Positions 1-5,344 of a stretch of DNA of 5,344 bases are shown here, in pieces. Source of the stretch: Weeksellaceae bacterium (lineage in GTDB: Bacteria; Bacteroidota; Bacteroidia; Flavobacteriales; Weeksellaceae); the NCBI GenBank assembly GCA_028694715.1, contig JAQVKJ010000117.1, positions 1 to 5,344 on the forward strand, written 5' to 3'. Numbering within the stretch: the stretch's first letter is position 1; every line of letters starts with the position of its first letter. The notes beneath the pieces were generated by a model. It was not told the DNA's origin. It did not search any database and was given only the letters and a program-made list of their open reading frames with translations. The position numbers and the translations under genes were made by a program.

Positions 1-1009
1 CTACATCAACGGTTTTCACGATGCAGCCAACGCAATTGCAACCATTGTGGCCACCCGTGTGCTGACGCCTTTTCAGGCAGTCCTTTGGGCAGCGACCTTT
101 AACTTTGCGGCTTATTTTATTTCAAAATATTGGATTGGACATTTCAACATCGGAGAAACCATATCCAAATCGGTCAATATGAACTTCATAACATTAGAAG
201 TAATTCTGGCCGGATTGATAGCCGCCATCACTTGGAACTTGATTACCTGGTGGTTTGGTATTCCTTCTTCATCGTCTCATACCTTGATAGGCGGATTTAT
301 TGGAGCCGCCATCGCACACGCTGGAGCATTTGCCCAAAACGGAGAGGATGTAATCAATTATGTGAAAGTCATCCCGATTTTTCTGTTTATTTTCTTGGCA
401 CCTGTGTTGGGGATGATCATTGCATATTTTATTTCTATACTCATCATGTATGCCTGCAGGCGGACATCGCACAGAAGGGCAGAAAATATTTTCAAAAAAC
501 TTCAATTGTTTTCTTCTGCCATTTTCAGTCTGGGACACGGTGGCAATGACGCCCAAAAAGTGATGGGAATCATTGGTGCTGCAGTGATATTTTTTCATGT
601 GCAACAGGGGGATGCCGAATGGCTTAATGCAGAAAACCGCTTTGACCATTTTGTGGTCGAATACTGGTGGGTTCCATTGTCGAGCTTCTTTGTCATTGCC
701 TTGGGAACAATGAGTGGTGGATGGAAAATTGTAAAAACCATGGGAACAAAAATCACCAAAGTAACTCCGCTGGAAGGTGTGGCAGCCGAAACCGCCGGTG
801 CCATGACACTTTATTTGACTGAGTTCTTGGGTATTCCCGTTTCTACTACGCACACCATTACCGGTTCCATTATCGGTGTGGGCATTACAAAAAGAATTTC
901 AGCAGTCCGTTGGGGAATTACCATCAACCTGCTCTGGGCTTGGATTCTGACCATCCCGGTTTCTGCTCTCATTGCGGCACTGGTGTACTACATCATTCTT
1001 TTGTTCTAA
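1..1009 (+). CDS. pit: PiT-family inorganic phosphate transporter, 5' truncated
   Basis: This is an inner-membrane symporter for inorganic phosphate, driven by H+ or Na+ (PF01384 family). The reading frame is already open at the left edge, with the first full codon at base 2. About 335 residues are present, and probably only the first 20-30 are missing. The two family signatures are visible: GFHDAANA at bases 11-34, in the first membrane segment, and GHGGNDAQK near bases 533-559. The duplicated loop-helix motif also appears twice, as GIPSSSSHT near base 257 and GIPVSTTHT near base 830, matching the inverted-repeat architecture of the family. Many long hydrophobic stretches fit a multi-pass protein. 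A short basic loop (CRRTSHRR, near base 450) separates the halves, so this is the compact bacterial form without a long central insert. The GTG at base 47 is in frame but lies inside the conserved motif region, so it is not the start. The gene converges on the next one, with 11 bp between stop codons. The family call is very secure; the coupling ion cannot be read from the sequence. Confidence 0.96.
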   Translation, partial: YINGFHDAANAIATIVATRVLTPFQAVLWAATFNFAAYFISKYWIGHFNIGETISKSVNMNFITLEVILAGLIAAITWNLITWWFGIPSSSSHTLIGGFIGAAIAHAGAFAQNGEDVINYVKVIPIFLFIFLAPVLGMIIAYFISILIMYACRRTSHRRAENIFKKLQLFSSAIFSLGHGGNDAQKVMGIIGAAVIFFHVQQGDAEWLNAENRFDHFVVEYWWVPLSSFFVIALGTMSGGWKIVKTMGTKITKVTPLEGVAAETAGAMTLYLTEFLGIPVSTTHTITGSIIGVGITKRISAVRWGITINLLWAWILTIPVSALIAALVYYIILLF

Positions 1010-1031
1010 CTGATTTCTGATTATTTCAGTT
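1008..1031. terminator. Weak hairpin across the two convergent stop codons
   Basis: AACTGA at 1008-1013 can pair with TCAGTT at 1026-1031, leaving a 12-base loop. The structure spans the last bases of the pit stop codon and the stop codon of the leftward lipoprotein gene. It is the only dyad in the 11 bp between these convergent genes. There is no clean T-run on either side, so it would be a poor intrinsic terminator. It could act in both directions or have no function. Confidence 0.22.
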
Positions 1032-1377
1032 TGATTTGTTCGGGTTTGCTGACAATGATTTCAGGCTTGCCTTTGTACAAAATCAGTTTTCCACTAACGC
1101 AAATGATTTTTTCCAAAAGAAATTCCTCCGGTCGGTAATCGAATTTTTTCCAATTGCTTTCAAAAATCGCAACCGTCAGTAGATTGTCGGGATAATCGGC
1201 ACCAAGATTGAGCAATGCTACCTTGTTGTTGCCGCTGCTAACATAAGTGCCGTAAACTTTGTCGCAGTACTCTACTTTTTTGCCTATGAATTGCTCCAAA
1301 TCAACATCGGTAATTTTTTGCTGTGCTCGGATGCAACCGCTAATAGCGATGATCAAAAGAAAATAAATTGTTTTCAT
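1021..1377 (-). CDS. Small lipoprotein with predicted OB-like fold
   Basis: I read this as a 118-residue envelope lipoprotein of unknown function. From the ATG at 1377 it begins MKTIYFLLIIAISGC: a lysine, a hydrophobic stretch, and a lipobox (I-S-G-C) with Cys15 as the lipid-modified residue. The rest is rich in predicted beta strands. The pattern is GKKVEYCDKVYGTYV (32-46), a LLNLGADYPDNLLTV stretch (55-69) and GKLILYKGKPEIIVSKPEQI (96-115). This resembles the OB-fold-like proteins common in Bacteroidota, where a closing 'Y-x-GKPEI-V-x-P-x-Q' segment is typical. I assign no substrate. A longer frame from an ATG at 1416 adds 13 residues and overlaps the glycosylase stop as ATGA, which would favour translational coupling. 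I prefer 1377 because it gives a compact signal peptide, but the choice is open. It is the last gene of a probable three-gene leftward operon. Confidence 0.75.
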   Translation of the reverse strand: MKTIYFLLIIAISGCIRAQQKITDVDLEQFIGKKVEYCDKVYGTYVSSGNNKVALLNLGADYPDNLLTVAIFESNWKKFDYRPEEFLLEKIICVSGKLILYKGKPEIIVSKPEQIKLK

Positions 1378-1412
1378 TTGGATGAGTTTTAGAGATTGAC
1401 TGACCAATTTAA

Positions 1413-2033
1413 TCAAAAATCTCCACTTCTACCTCGTTTATTGAGATAAAAGTGCCAGAGATAATAGGTGGAAAGCGAACGAAACGGACGCCAGTTATCT
1501 GAAATCGCAACAATTTCTTCTCTCGAACTTACACCATATAGTTCTCTCATTGTGTGGATGATTGCAATGTCAGTCACCGGAAAAATGTCCTTCAGTTGAA
1601 GACAAAAAAGCATATAAACTTCGGCAGTCCAATTGCCAATTCCTTTGACGGAAGTCAGTTGCTCACGGATTTCTTTTTCTTCAAGTTTGCCAAGTGATTC
1701 TGGGATTAATTCACCAGCAACAACCGCCTTTGCCAACGCTCTGAGGTAAGACGCCTTTTGCCTGCTGATTTGACAATCTCTCATCTCCGAATCTGTGAGC
1801 GAAAGAATGTTTTGTGGATTGAAAATGGAGATGTAATTCTTTAATTTAATGAAATGAGCTTTTGCAGACGCCAGACTCAACTGCTGTCCCAGAATGATTT
1901 TGGAAAGCGATTCAAATCCCGGTTCTCGCTCCCAGTTAGGCGGAGCTCCATACCGATTATTAATTTCAAAAAAAACCGAATCCTTTGAAATCAATGTTTT
2001 AATTGCCTCCGGATTGACGATTTTTGTTTCCAT
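1413..2033 (-). CDS. DNA-3-methyladenine glycosylase II, short AlkA-type (HhH-GPD)
   Basis: This base-excision-repair enzyme should remove alkylated purines such as 3-methyladenine by cleaving the N-glycosidic bond, acting in the cytoplasm. The 206-residue product shows the helix-hairpin-helix-GPD core. It has an ILGQQLSLASA segment (47-57, the conserved 'QQ-x-S-x-x-A' helix), the hairpin LTSVKGIGNWTAE (126-138), the catalytic aspartate Asp155 in FPVTDIAI, and the C-terminal WRPFRS...YYLWH helix (182-194). It lacks the extra N-terminal domain of E. coli AlkA and is of the length usual for the minimal glycosylases. The start is the ATG at 2033, 11 bp after the stop of the upstream haem-protein gene. 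Its stop codon overlaps a possible ATG of the downstream lipoprotein gene (ATGA). I infer co-transcription with both. The family is clear and all key residues are present; the exact lesion range is unknown, so I give no symbol. Confidence 0.93.
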   Translation of the reverse strand: METKIVNPEAIKTLISKDSVFFEINNRYGAPPNWEREPGFESLSKIILGQQLSLASAKAHFIKLKNYISIFNPQNILSLTDSEMRDCQISRQKASYLRALAKAVVAGELIPESLGKLEEKEIREQLTSVKGIGNWTAEVYMLFCLQLKDIFPVTDIAIIHTMRELYGVSSREEIVAISDNWRPFRSLSTYYLWHFYLNKRGRSGDF

Positions 2034-2044
2034 TTATGTTGATT

Positions 2045-3055
2045 TCAATCTTCAAAACTGTTGACCAATTTCCGCCATTCATTGAGTTCCGGATTTTCTC
2101 CTTCCCGATGGCAATAAATCTCAAAAGCAGTTTCGTAATTCGTGTCAAAACATTCTACCCATGTGATGATTCCCGTCGGACTCGGTTTTCTGAGAATCCG
2201 GCACTCCATGAATTTTGAGGTTTCAAAATGCAGACTGAAATGACCCCCAAATAGATTGAACCACTGCTCATGCCATGAAATATTGGTGATATTGCCATCG
2301 TACATCTGGACACAGCAATCGTTTCTACCAACAATCTTCACAGGAATTTCTGCGCCAATCACTTCTTCAATCAAAGAATAGAATTTTCGCTTTTTGATTT
2401 TCCCGGAAAAAATACCGTTGGGCGCATTCTGAACGGCTTGCCAACGGCTTAGATTGTGTTTTTTGAGCATTCCTTCAAATTCTCCTGATTCATCCAGATT
2501 TTTCCAGTCGTTGTGAAATTCTTTCAGGTTTAGTTCTTCAGGAATCTCCATATCTTGGTGACGGACTTCAATTTCTATCGGATGATTTTCGGTTTTGAAT
2601 TGCACTGTAATTTCTCTTGTAACTTCATCAATTTCCGCAACTGCCCCAATGCTGTGAACGCATTCGCCGAATCGGTTGTAGAATCTAAAAGATTTTTTCC
2701 CTTCTTCGCATATCGAAAAACAATATTTCAATTTTCTAAACTCTAAATTATGGACAGAATGCTCATTTTTGATTGTGAATATTTGCTCAGATTCATCGCC
2801 GGTGAAATTTCCACTGATTTGATAAATACAGCTTCTGTTTCTCATCATCAATTTAAGTTTTCCAACTTGCGCCATCGGTCTGAAAAGCCCTCTGTAATCT
2901 GCATGTAATCTTTTGATGGCATCGCCTTCGGATGACTGAAACAGTTCAACCTCACTGACCTTCAACTTGGCCGCTGCAGAAGCTGGACTCAGTTCGGGGT
3001 GATAGGATTTGAGTTGCTTCCATTTGGTTGATATGTCTTCGTTTCGGCTGTTCAC
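2045..3055 (-). CDS. hemS: HemS/HmuS-family haem-binding (hemin-degrading) protein with altered haem-ligand site
   Basis: This is a cytoplasmic haem-trafficking or haem-degrading factor of the HemS/ShuS/PhuS/HmuS family, 336 residues, close to the usual 340-355. The recognisable segments in order are: an N-terminal helical region (K11-WKQLKSYHPELSPASAAA); 'VGKLKLMMRNRSCIYQISG' (64-82), matching the 'RNxxxVHExxG' strand; a linker; and W184...MLKKHNLSRWQA (196-207). The second copy of the fold follows, with GRNDCCVQMYDG (243-254), WFNLFGGHFSLHF (265-277), 'RKPSPTGIITWVECFD' (289-304) and YCHR (314-317). In the segment that carries the axial haem histidine of Yersinia HemS (His196, in 'NVHQF'), this protein reads ESGEF, with Gly191 at the His position. 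Arg204 matches HemS Arg209. The start is a GTG at 3055: no in-frame ATG lies between it and the stop at 3089-3091, and the next Met in the protein is too far in. It is first in the leftward operon. No haem transporter or receptor gene lies in the window. The family is secure; activity as a classical haem protein is less certain. Confidence 0.88.
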   Translation of the reverse strand: MNSRNEDISTKWKQLKSYHPELSPASAAAKLKVSEVELFQSSEGDAIKRLHADYRGLFRPMAQVGKLKLMMRNRSCIYQISGNFTGDESEQIFTIKNEHSVHNLEFRKLKYCFSICEEGKKSFRFYNRFGECVHSIGAVAEIDEVTREITVQFKTENHPIEIEVRHQDMEIPEELNLKEFHNDWKNLDESGEFEGMLKKHNLSRWQAVQNAPNGIFSGKIKKRKFYSLIEEVIGAEIPVKIVGRNDCCVQMYDGNITNISWHEQWFNLFGGHFSLHFETSKFMECRILRKPSPTGIITWVECFDTNYETAFEIYCHREGENPELNEWRKLVNSFED

Positions 3056-3096
3056 TTTTTGTAGAAATTCGTTTAATATTCTGAGGGCTTAGTTGA

Positions 3097-3125
3097 CAAA
3101 ATTAGTCATAAAATTATTTTTTCAA
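3097..3125 (-). promoter_or_regulatory. Bacteroidota-type promoter for the hemS-glycosylase-lipoprotein operon
   Basis: Read on the minus strand, there is a TTG (-33 element, bases 3125-3123), an 18-bp spacer, and TAATTTTG (bases 3104-3097). The last exactly fits the TAnnTTTG -7 consensus of Bacteroidota. Transcription would begin near 3091, giving a leader of about 35 nt before the GTG at 3055. Both elements and the spacing (known range about 17-23 bp) agree with the consensus. Confidence 0.6.
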
Positions 3126-3142
3126 CCAGCTGATGAAATATA

Positions 3143-3155
3143 ATCACTGACTGAT
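3143..3155. promoter_or_regulatory. Imperfect palindrome between the divergent promoters (possible operator)
   Basis: The 13-base site ATCACTGACTGAT matches its own reverse complement at 10 of the 12 non-central positions, with arms ATCA and TGAT. It lies upstream of the -33 element of the leftward operon and upstream of the candidate promoter of the rightward YHS gene, a position where one regulator could serve both. I cannot name a regulator. It does not match the Fur consensus well, and chance occurrence is quite possible. Confidence 0.25.
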
Positions 3156-3167
3156 ACATCTCATCTA

Positions 3168-3196
3168 CTGAGTCTGAGAATGAATGTTTATCTTTG
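3168..3196 (+). promoter_or_regulatory. Bacteroidota-type promoter for the YHS lipoprotein gene
   Basis: TATCTTTG at 3189-3196 exactly fits the TAnnTTTG -7 consensus. An imperfect -33 element (CTG at 3168-3170, two of three bases of TTG) lies 18 bp upstream. The leader would be about 25 nt. The -7 match is strong and the -33 match is weak. Confidence 0.5.
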
Positions 3197-3203
3197 CCGA
3201 ATA

Positions 3204-3228
3204 TTTTAATCTTTAAAAGATATTAAAA
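3204..3228. repeat. AT-rich inverted repeat in the leader of the YHS gene
   Basis: A perfect odd palindrome, ATCTTT-A-AAAGAT (3209-3221), sits between the -7 element and the start codon. Flanking arms TTTTAAT (3204-3210) and ATTAAAA (3222-3228) extend the symmetry with a 2-base offset, the outer arm touching the A of the start ATG. It could be an operator covering the transcription start or a weak RNA hairpin near the start codon. Its low complexity means it may also be accidental. Confidence 0.35.
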
Positions 3229-3515
3229 TGAAAAGTACATTTATTATAGCAGCATTCATAATGACTGCTTTTTTGATCTCCTGTGGGGGAAATGAAAACA
3301 AGACTCTAACACACGATGACCATCAAATGATGGATGTCGCTGAAGCACTGGATGTGGAGGTGGACAATAAAATTGATCCAATTTGTGAAATGGAAATGAA
3401 AGCCGGGATGGTAAAAGATACAATTCACTACAATGAAAGTATTTATGGATTCTGCAGCAAAAGTTGCAAGGAAACTTTCGCCAAAGCACCCGAAGACTAT
3501 CTTGACAAAATGTAA
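3228..3515 (+). CDS. Small lipoprotein with a YHS (metal-binding) domain
   Basis: This is a 95-residue envelope lipoprotein, predicted to bind a transition metal. It starts at the ATG at 3228 with a signal peptide ending in the lipobox LISC, so Cys19 should carry the lipid, followed by a GGNENK spacer. A short His/Met/Asp-rich stretch follows (THDDHQMMD, 28-36). The C-terminal half is a complete YHS domain: DPICEM (50-55), then YGFCSKSCKETF (73-84), ending PEDYLDKM. Cys53, Cys76 and Cys80 are the likely ligands. YHS domains are known from copper/heavy-metal ATPases and from small proteins near metal-resistance genes. The metal here is not determined. The gene is transcribed alone: the leftward operon is divergent, and a strong terminator follows within 30 bp. 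The domain call is secure and the function is inferred from the family. Confidence 0.88.
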   Translation: MKSTFIIAAFIMTAFLISCGGNENKTLTHDDHQMMDVAEALDVEVDNKIDPICEMEMKAGMVKDTIHYNESIYGFCSKSCKETFAKAPEDYLDKM

Positions 3516-3540
3516 AAATTACAAACTTTTTTAATGGTTT

Positions 3541-3578
3541 AAACCTCAACATACATCCTTGTTTGTTGAGGTTTTTTT
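3541..3578 (+). terminator. Strong intrinsic terminator after the YHS gene
   Basis: AAACCTCAACA at 3541-3551 pairs perfectly with TGTTGAGGTTT at 3564-3574 (11 bp, 12-base loop), followed by a run of seven T at 3572-3578. It lies 25 bp beyond the YHS stop codon and separates that gene from the following secreted-protein gene, so the two are probably independent transcripts. Confidence 0.9.
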
Positions 3579-3608
3579 ATTGATAGATTTTATAATTATT
3601 TTTCAAAT

Positions 3609-3626
3609 TTCTTTTGATTCTTTTGA
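3609..3626. repeat. Perfect 9-bp tandem direct repeat upstream of the secreted-protein gene
   Basis: TTCTTTTGA occurs twice in tandem, at 3609-3617 and 3618-3626. The second copy also forms part of an inverted pair with TTTCAAA (3601-3607 with TTTGAAA at 3622-3628). It lies 36-54 bp upstream of the likely ATG, and the first copy supplies the TTTTG proposed as a -33 element. Confidence 0.5.
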
Positions 3627-3642
3627 AATAATCCGACCTTTA
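3612..3642 (+). promoter_or_regulatory. Possible degenerate promoter for the T9SS-secreted protein
   Basis: TTTTG at 3612-3616 is followed by an 18-bp spacer and GACCTTTA at 3635-3642, which keeps the core of TAnnTTTG but differs at its first and last bases. The leader would be about 15 nt before the ATG at 3663. The spacing is right but the -7 match is poor, so this is tentative. Confidence 0.3.
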
Positions 3643-3662
3643 AACTTTTAAACCAATTGATT

Positions 3663-5273
3663 ATGAGACTACTTTATTTGTTATTCGGTTGCTTGTTCAC
3701 TTCATTTGCCTTTGGACAATGGACAAGCGATTATTCAGCGAATACACAGGTGGCCGAAAGCCATACAAGTGATGTGCAATCCGTCGGCACAAACGACGGC
3801 AAAACCTTTGTTGTTTTCTGGGACGAAGATGCCGGATATAAACTGAGGGTGCAATTATTGGACACAGCAGGCTATCAGCAATTCGGTCCAAACGGAATGC
3901 TGGTCAACGCAGTGGCTGACAACGGCACCTGGACTGCAACCCGTTCCAATGTAGTGGATGAGGATGGAAATCTGTACATAGGTTTCACGGCCACCAACGA
4001 GGGAAATGGATATGTTAACAAGATTTCAAGTGACGGAACCCAAATGTTTGGTGAAAACGGCATCATGATTCCCGATGGCTGGGACTTGAAACTGCTTCCG
4101 TTGCCGGACGGTGGAGTATTGGTAGGCTGGCAGGGAGCCAATTATGGCATGCTGATGAAGTACGATGAAAACGGCAACCCGGTTTGGCCTGCACCCAAAG
4201 AAATGGAATCGGCTGATCCTTCACTCCCGTATTCGAACATTGGTGAAATGACCATTTTGTCTGATGGAACTTTTGTTGTCATCGTACACGGAAAGGGCAC
4301 TGTCTGGATGATTGATTCCAAGGTATCTGCTTTCAGGATAAGCGAAGACGGTGATGCGATTTGGTCGATTTCTCCCATCTCTGAGCAAACCCTTGCCAGC
4401 AACCGAAGATATTCTCTGATCCAGAAAGAAGATGTGGTCTATTTCGGTTATTATGGTTCAACCGGTTTTCGGTTTGATTCATTTTTGCAAAGAATCAATC
4501 CCGATGGCTCGTTGCCTTGGGGCATTGACGGAGCTGATTTTTCAACCGATGACACTTTTTATGAGATGACCGGTAGCATTGTGGCTGATGAAAGTTCATC
4601 TGTTGTCTGGTTCACCGCAAATGTCAGCAATCAAACACAATCAGAATTTGGTCAGTACATACAGAAATTTGATATGGAAACTGGTGAACGATTATTGGGC
4701 GATCATGCCAAAGAAATTTTTCCAGTTTCGGCAGACAACTGGATTTCGGTAGGAGACATACAACTGGCAGGAGAAAGACCCTTGATTTTATTTGCAAACG
4801 ACATCAGCAACGGTGTCAACCCCATTCAATTGGGTGTGGTTTTGCTGGACACCGATGGGAATTTTGAATGGCAGGATGAATACCTGATGATTGCCACCAG
4901 CCCGGGCAACAAATACCGTTGTGATTTTACTAAAAATGTGAACGGACAGAGTGTTGCAGTGTGGGCAGAAGACAGAAATGGAGGTTATTTTTCCTTTGCC
5001 CAGAATGTTGTAATAGAGGATGATACCCAATCAGTCAACGACATTGACAAAACCGAAGTATTGATTTACCCCAATCCGGCCCGAAATACAATTTTTGTTC
5101 GTTCGGATATTCCAATTTCAAAAATTGAAATTTTGGATTTGAGTGGAAATAAGTTGCTTCGCGAATCATCTTCTGCAACCATCGGTCTGGAAAATTTGCC
5201 CAATGGGATTTATTTAATCAGGACCATTTTGCAGAACAAATCTGTGATTGTCAAGAAATTTATAAAAAATTAA
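3663..5273 (+). CDS. Secreted repeat protein (probable beta-propeller) with T9SS type A sorting domain
   Basis: This 536-residue exported protein has no recognised enzymatic family. From the ATG at 3663 it begins with a signal peptide (MRLLYLLFGCLFTSFAFG, cleavage expected before QW). An in-frame TTG at 3657 would add only two residues and is less likely. Residues about 40-450 carry a repeated unit of roughly 45-60 residues: a 'DG-x3-V-x-W/F' strand, then a hydrophobic strand ending in 'D-x-x-G-x-x-x-W/F'. Examples are LLDTAGYQQFG, KISSDGTQMFG, KYDENGNPVW, RISEDGDAIW, RINPDGSLPW and LLDTDGNFEW. I count seven such units, which suggests a seven-bladed propeller. A short acidic linker follows, then a C-terminal T9SS sorting domain of about 70 residues: LIYPNPARN, IEILDLSGNKL, LPNGIYLIR and the basic end VKKFIKN. 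It should cross the outer membrane by type IX secretion and be released or anchored at the surface. No cofactor or catalytic motif is seen. The gene has no close operon partner in the window. Confidence 0.88.
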   Translation: MRLLYLLFGCLFTSFAFGQWTSDYSANTQVAESHTSDVQSVGTNDGKTFVVFWDEDAGYKLRVQLLDTAGYQQFGPNGMLVNAVADNGTWTATRSNVVDEDGNLYIGFTATNEGNGYVNKISSDGTQMFGENGIMIPDGWDLKLLPLPDGGVLVGWQGANYGMLMKYDENGNPVWPAPKEMESADPSLPYSNIGEMTILSDGTFVVIVHGKGTVWMIDSKVSAFRISEDGDAIWSISPISEQTLASNRRYSLIQKEDVVYFGYYGSTGFRFDSFLQRINPDGSLPWGIDGADFSTDDTFYEMTGSIVADESSSVVWFTANVSNQTQSEFGQYIQKFDMETGERLLGDHAKEIFPVSADNWISVGDIQLAGERPLILFANDISNGVNPIQLGVVLLDTDGNFEWQDEYLMIATSPGNKYRCDFTKNVNGQSVAVWAEDRNGGYFSFAQNVVIEDDTQSVNDIDKTEVLIYPNPARNTIFVRSDIPISKIEILDLSGNKLLRESSSATIGLENLPNGIYLIRTILQNKSVIVKKFIKN

Positions 5274-5344
5274 TTCACTAAATCAAATTCCAAAAAACCA
5301 CAACTCGTTAGCAATGTGATAGATACAATGCTCAATTCTCATTG
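5274..5344. other. Intergenic right edge, nothing recognised
   Basis: These 71 bp follow the stop of the secreted-protein gene. I find no open frame, no hairpin with a T-run, and no promoter element. CAATG motifs and a final CATTG could form a short stem, but the window ends there, so a terminator starting here cannot be ruled in or out. Confidence 0.5.

Noticed and set aside
47..49. GTG as start of the phosphate transporter
   Set aside because: The conserved GFHDAANA signature lies upstream in the same frame, so the gene extends beyond the left edge.
130..549. Open frame of 139 codons on the plus strand inside pit
   Set aside because: It lies in another frame of a clearly conserved transporter; the translation has no recognisable motif and odd composition (rich in His, Cys, Arg).
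269..853. Open frame of 194 codons on the minus strand inside pit, and a shorter one at 595-804
   Set aside because: Antisense shadows of the transporter with no domain-like pattern or promoter.
2024..2746. Two short plus-strand open frames (2024-2218 and 2555-2746) opposite hemS
   Set aside because: Both overlap a gene with convincing family segments in the other strand and have no start context or motif.
3131..3149. Fur-box-like sequence upstream of hemS
   Set aside because: The best alignment I could make matches only about 11 of 19 consensus bases in an AT-rich stretch, and the dyad symmetry is limited to TGAT...ATCA.
3256..3552. Minus-strand open frame of 98 codons opposite the YHS gene
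   Set aside because: The YHS frame has a signal peptide and a complete domain; the antisense frame begins inside the terminator stem and shows nothing recognisable.
3681..3692. Lipobox-like LFGC in the signal peptide of the secreted protein
   Set aside because: The cysteine is only at residue 10 and is followed by more hydrophobic residues, so it sits within the membrane-spanning core; signal peptidase I cleavage before QW fits better.
3697..5030. Four minus-strand open frames opposite the secreted-protein gene
   Set aside because: Shadows of a long frame whose signal peptide, repeats and sorting domain prove the coding direction.
5308..5344. Possible integron attC-like or REP-like element at the right edge (GTTAGCAATG ... 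CAATG ... CATTG)
   Set aside because: It does not fit the GTTRRRY core, the stem is only 5 bp, and the window ends before any partner sequence could be seen.

Overview
The window looks like chromosomal DNA of a Bacteroidota member, probably from the Flavobacteriia side. The grounds are: a secreted protein with a C-terminal type IX secretion (T9SS) sorting domain, promoter-like elements of the Bacteroidota form TTG-N18-TAnnTTTG, starts preceded by A-rich sequence instead of Shine-Dalgarno motifs, and moderately AT-rich DNA. I see no mobile element, RNA gene, CRISPR array or phage gene. The coding order looks like ordinary chromosome.

Layout. (1) Positions 1-1009 (+) hold the 3' part of a PiT-family inorganic phosphate transporter whose start lies outside the window. 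(2) Converging on it is a leftward cluster of three tightly packed genes. In order of transcription these are a HemS/HmuS-family haem protein (3055 to 2045), a short AlkA-type DNA-3-methyladenine glycosylase (2033 to 1413), and a small lipoprotein with an apparent OB-like fold (1377 or 1416 to 1021). Gaps are 11 bp and at most a few tens of bp. The most upstream gene has a good Bacteroidota promoter. (3) Divergent from it, across 172 bp, is a small YHS-domain lipoprotein (3228-3515, +) with its own promoter-like element and a strong intrinsic terminator. (4) Positions 3663-5273 (+) encode a 536-residue exported protein with seven propeller-like repeats and a T9SS sorting tail. The last 71 bp contain no recognisable gene.

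How the genes may relate. The haem protein, glycosylase and OB lipoprotein probably share one transcript, but no common pathway is proven. HemS relatives are haem-handling proteins of the cytoplasm, and one of them (ShuS) has been reported to bind DNA. The YHS lipoprotein is probably a cell-envelope metal-binding protein. The most notable observation is that the haem protein aligns with HemS without gaps across the haem-ligand segment, yet has Gly (residue 191) where HemS has its axial His. No wholly new system is evident in this window.
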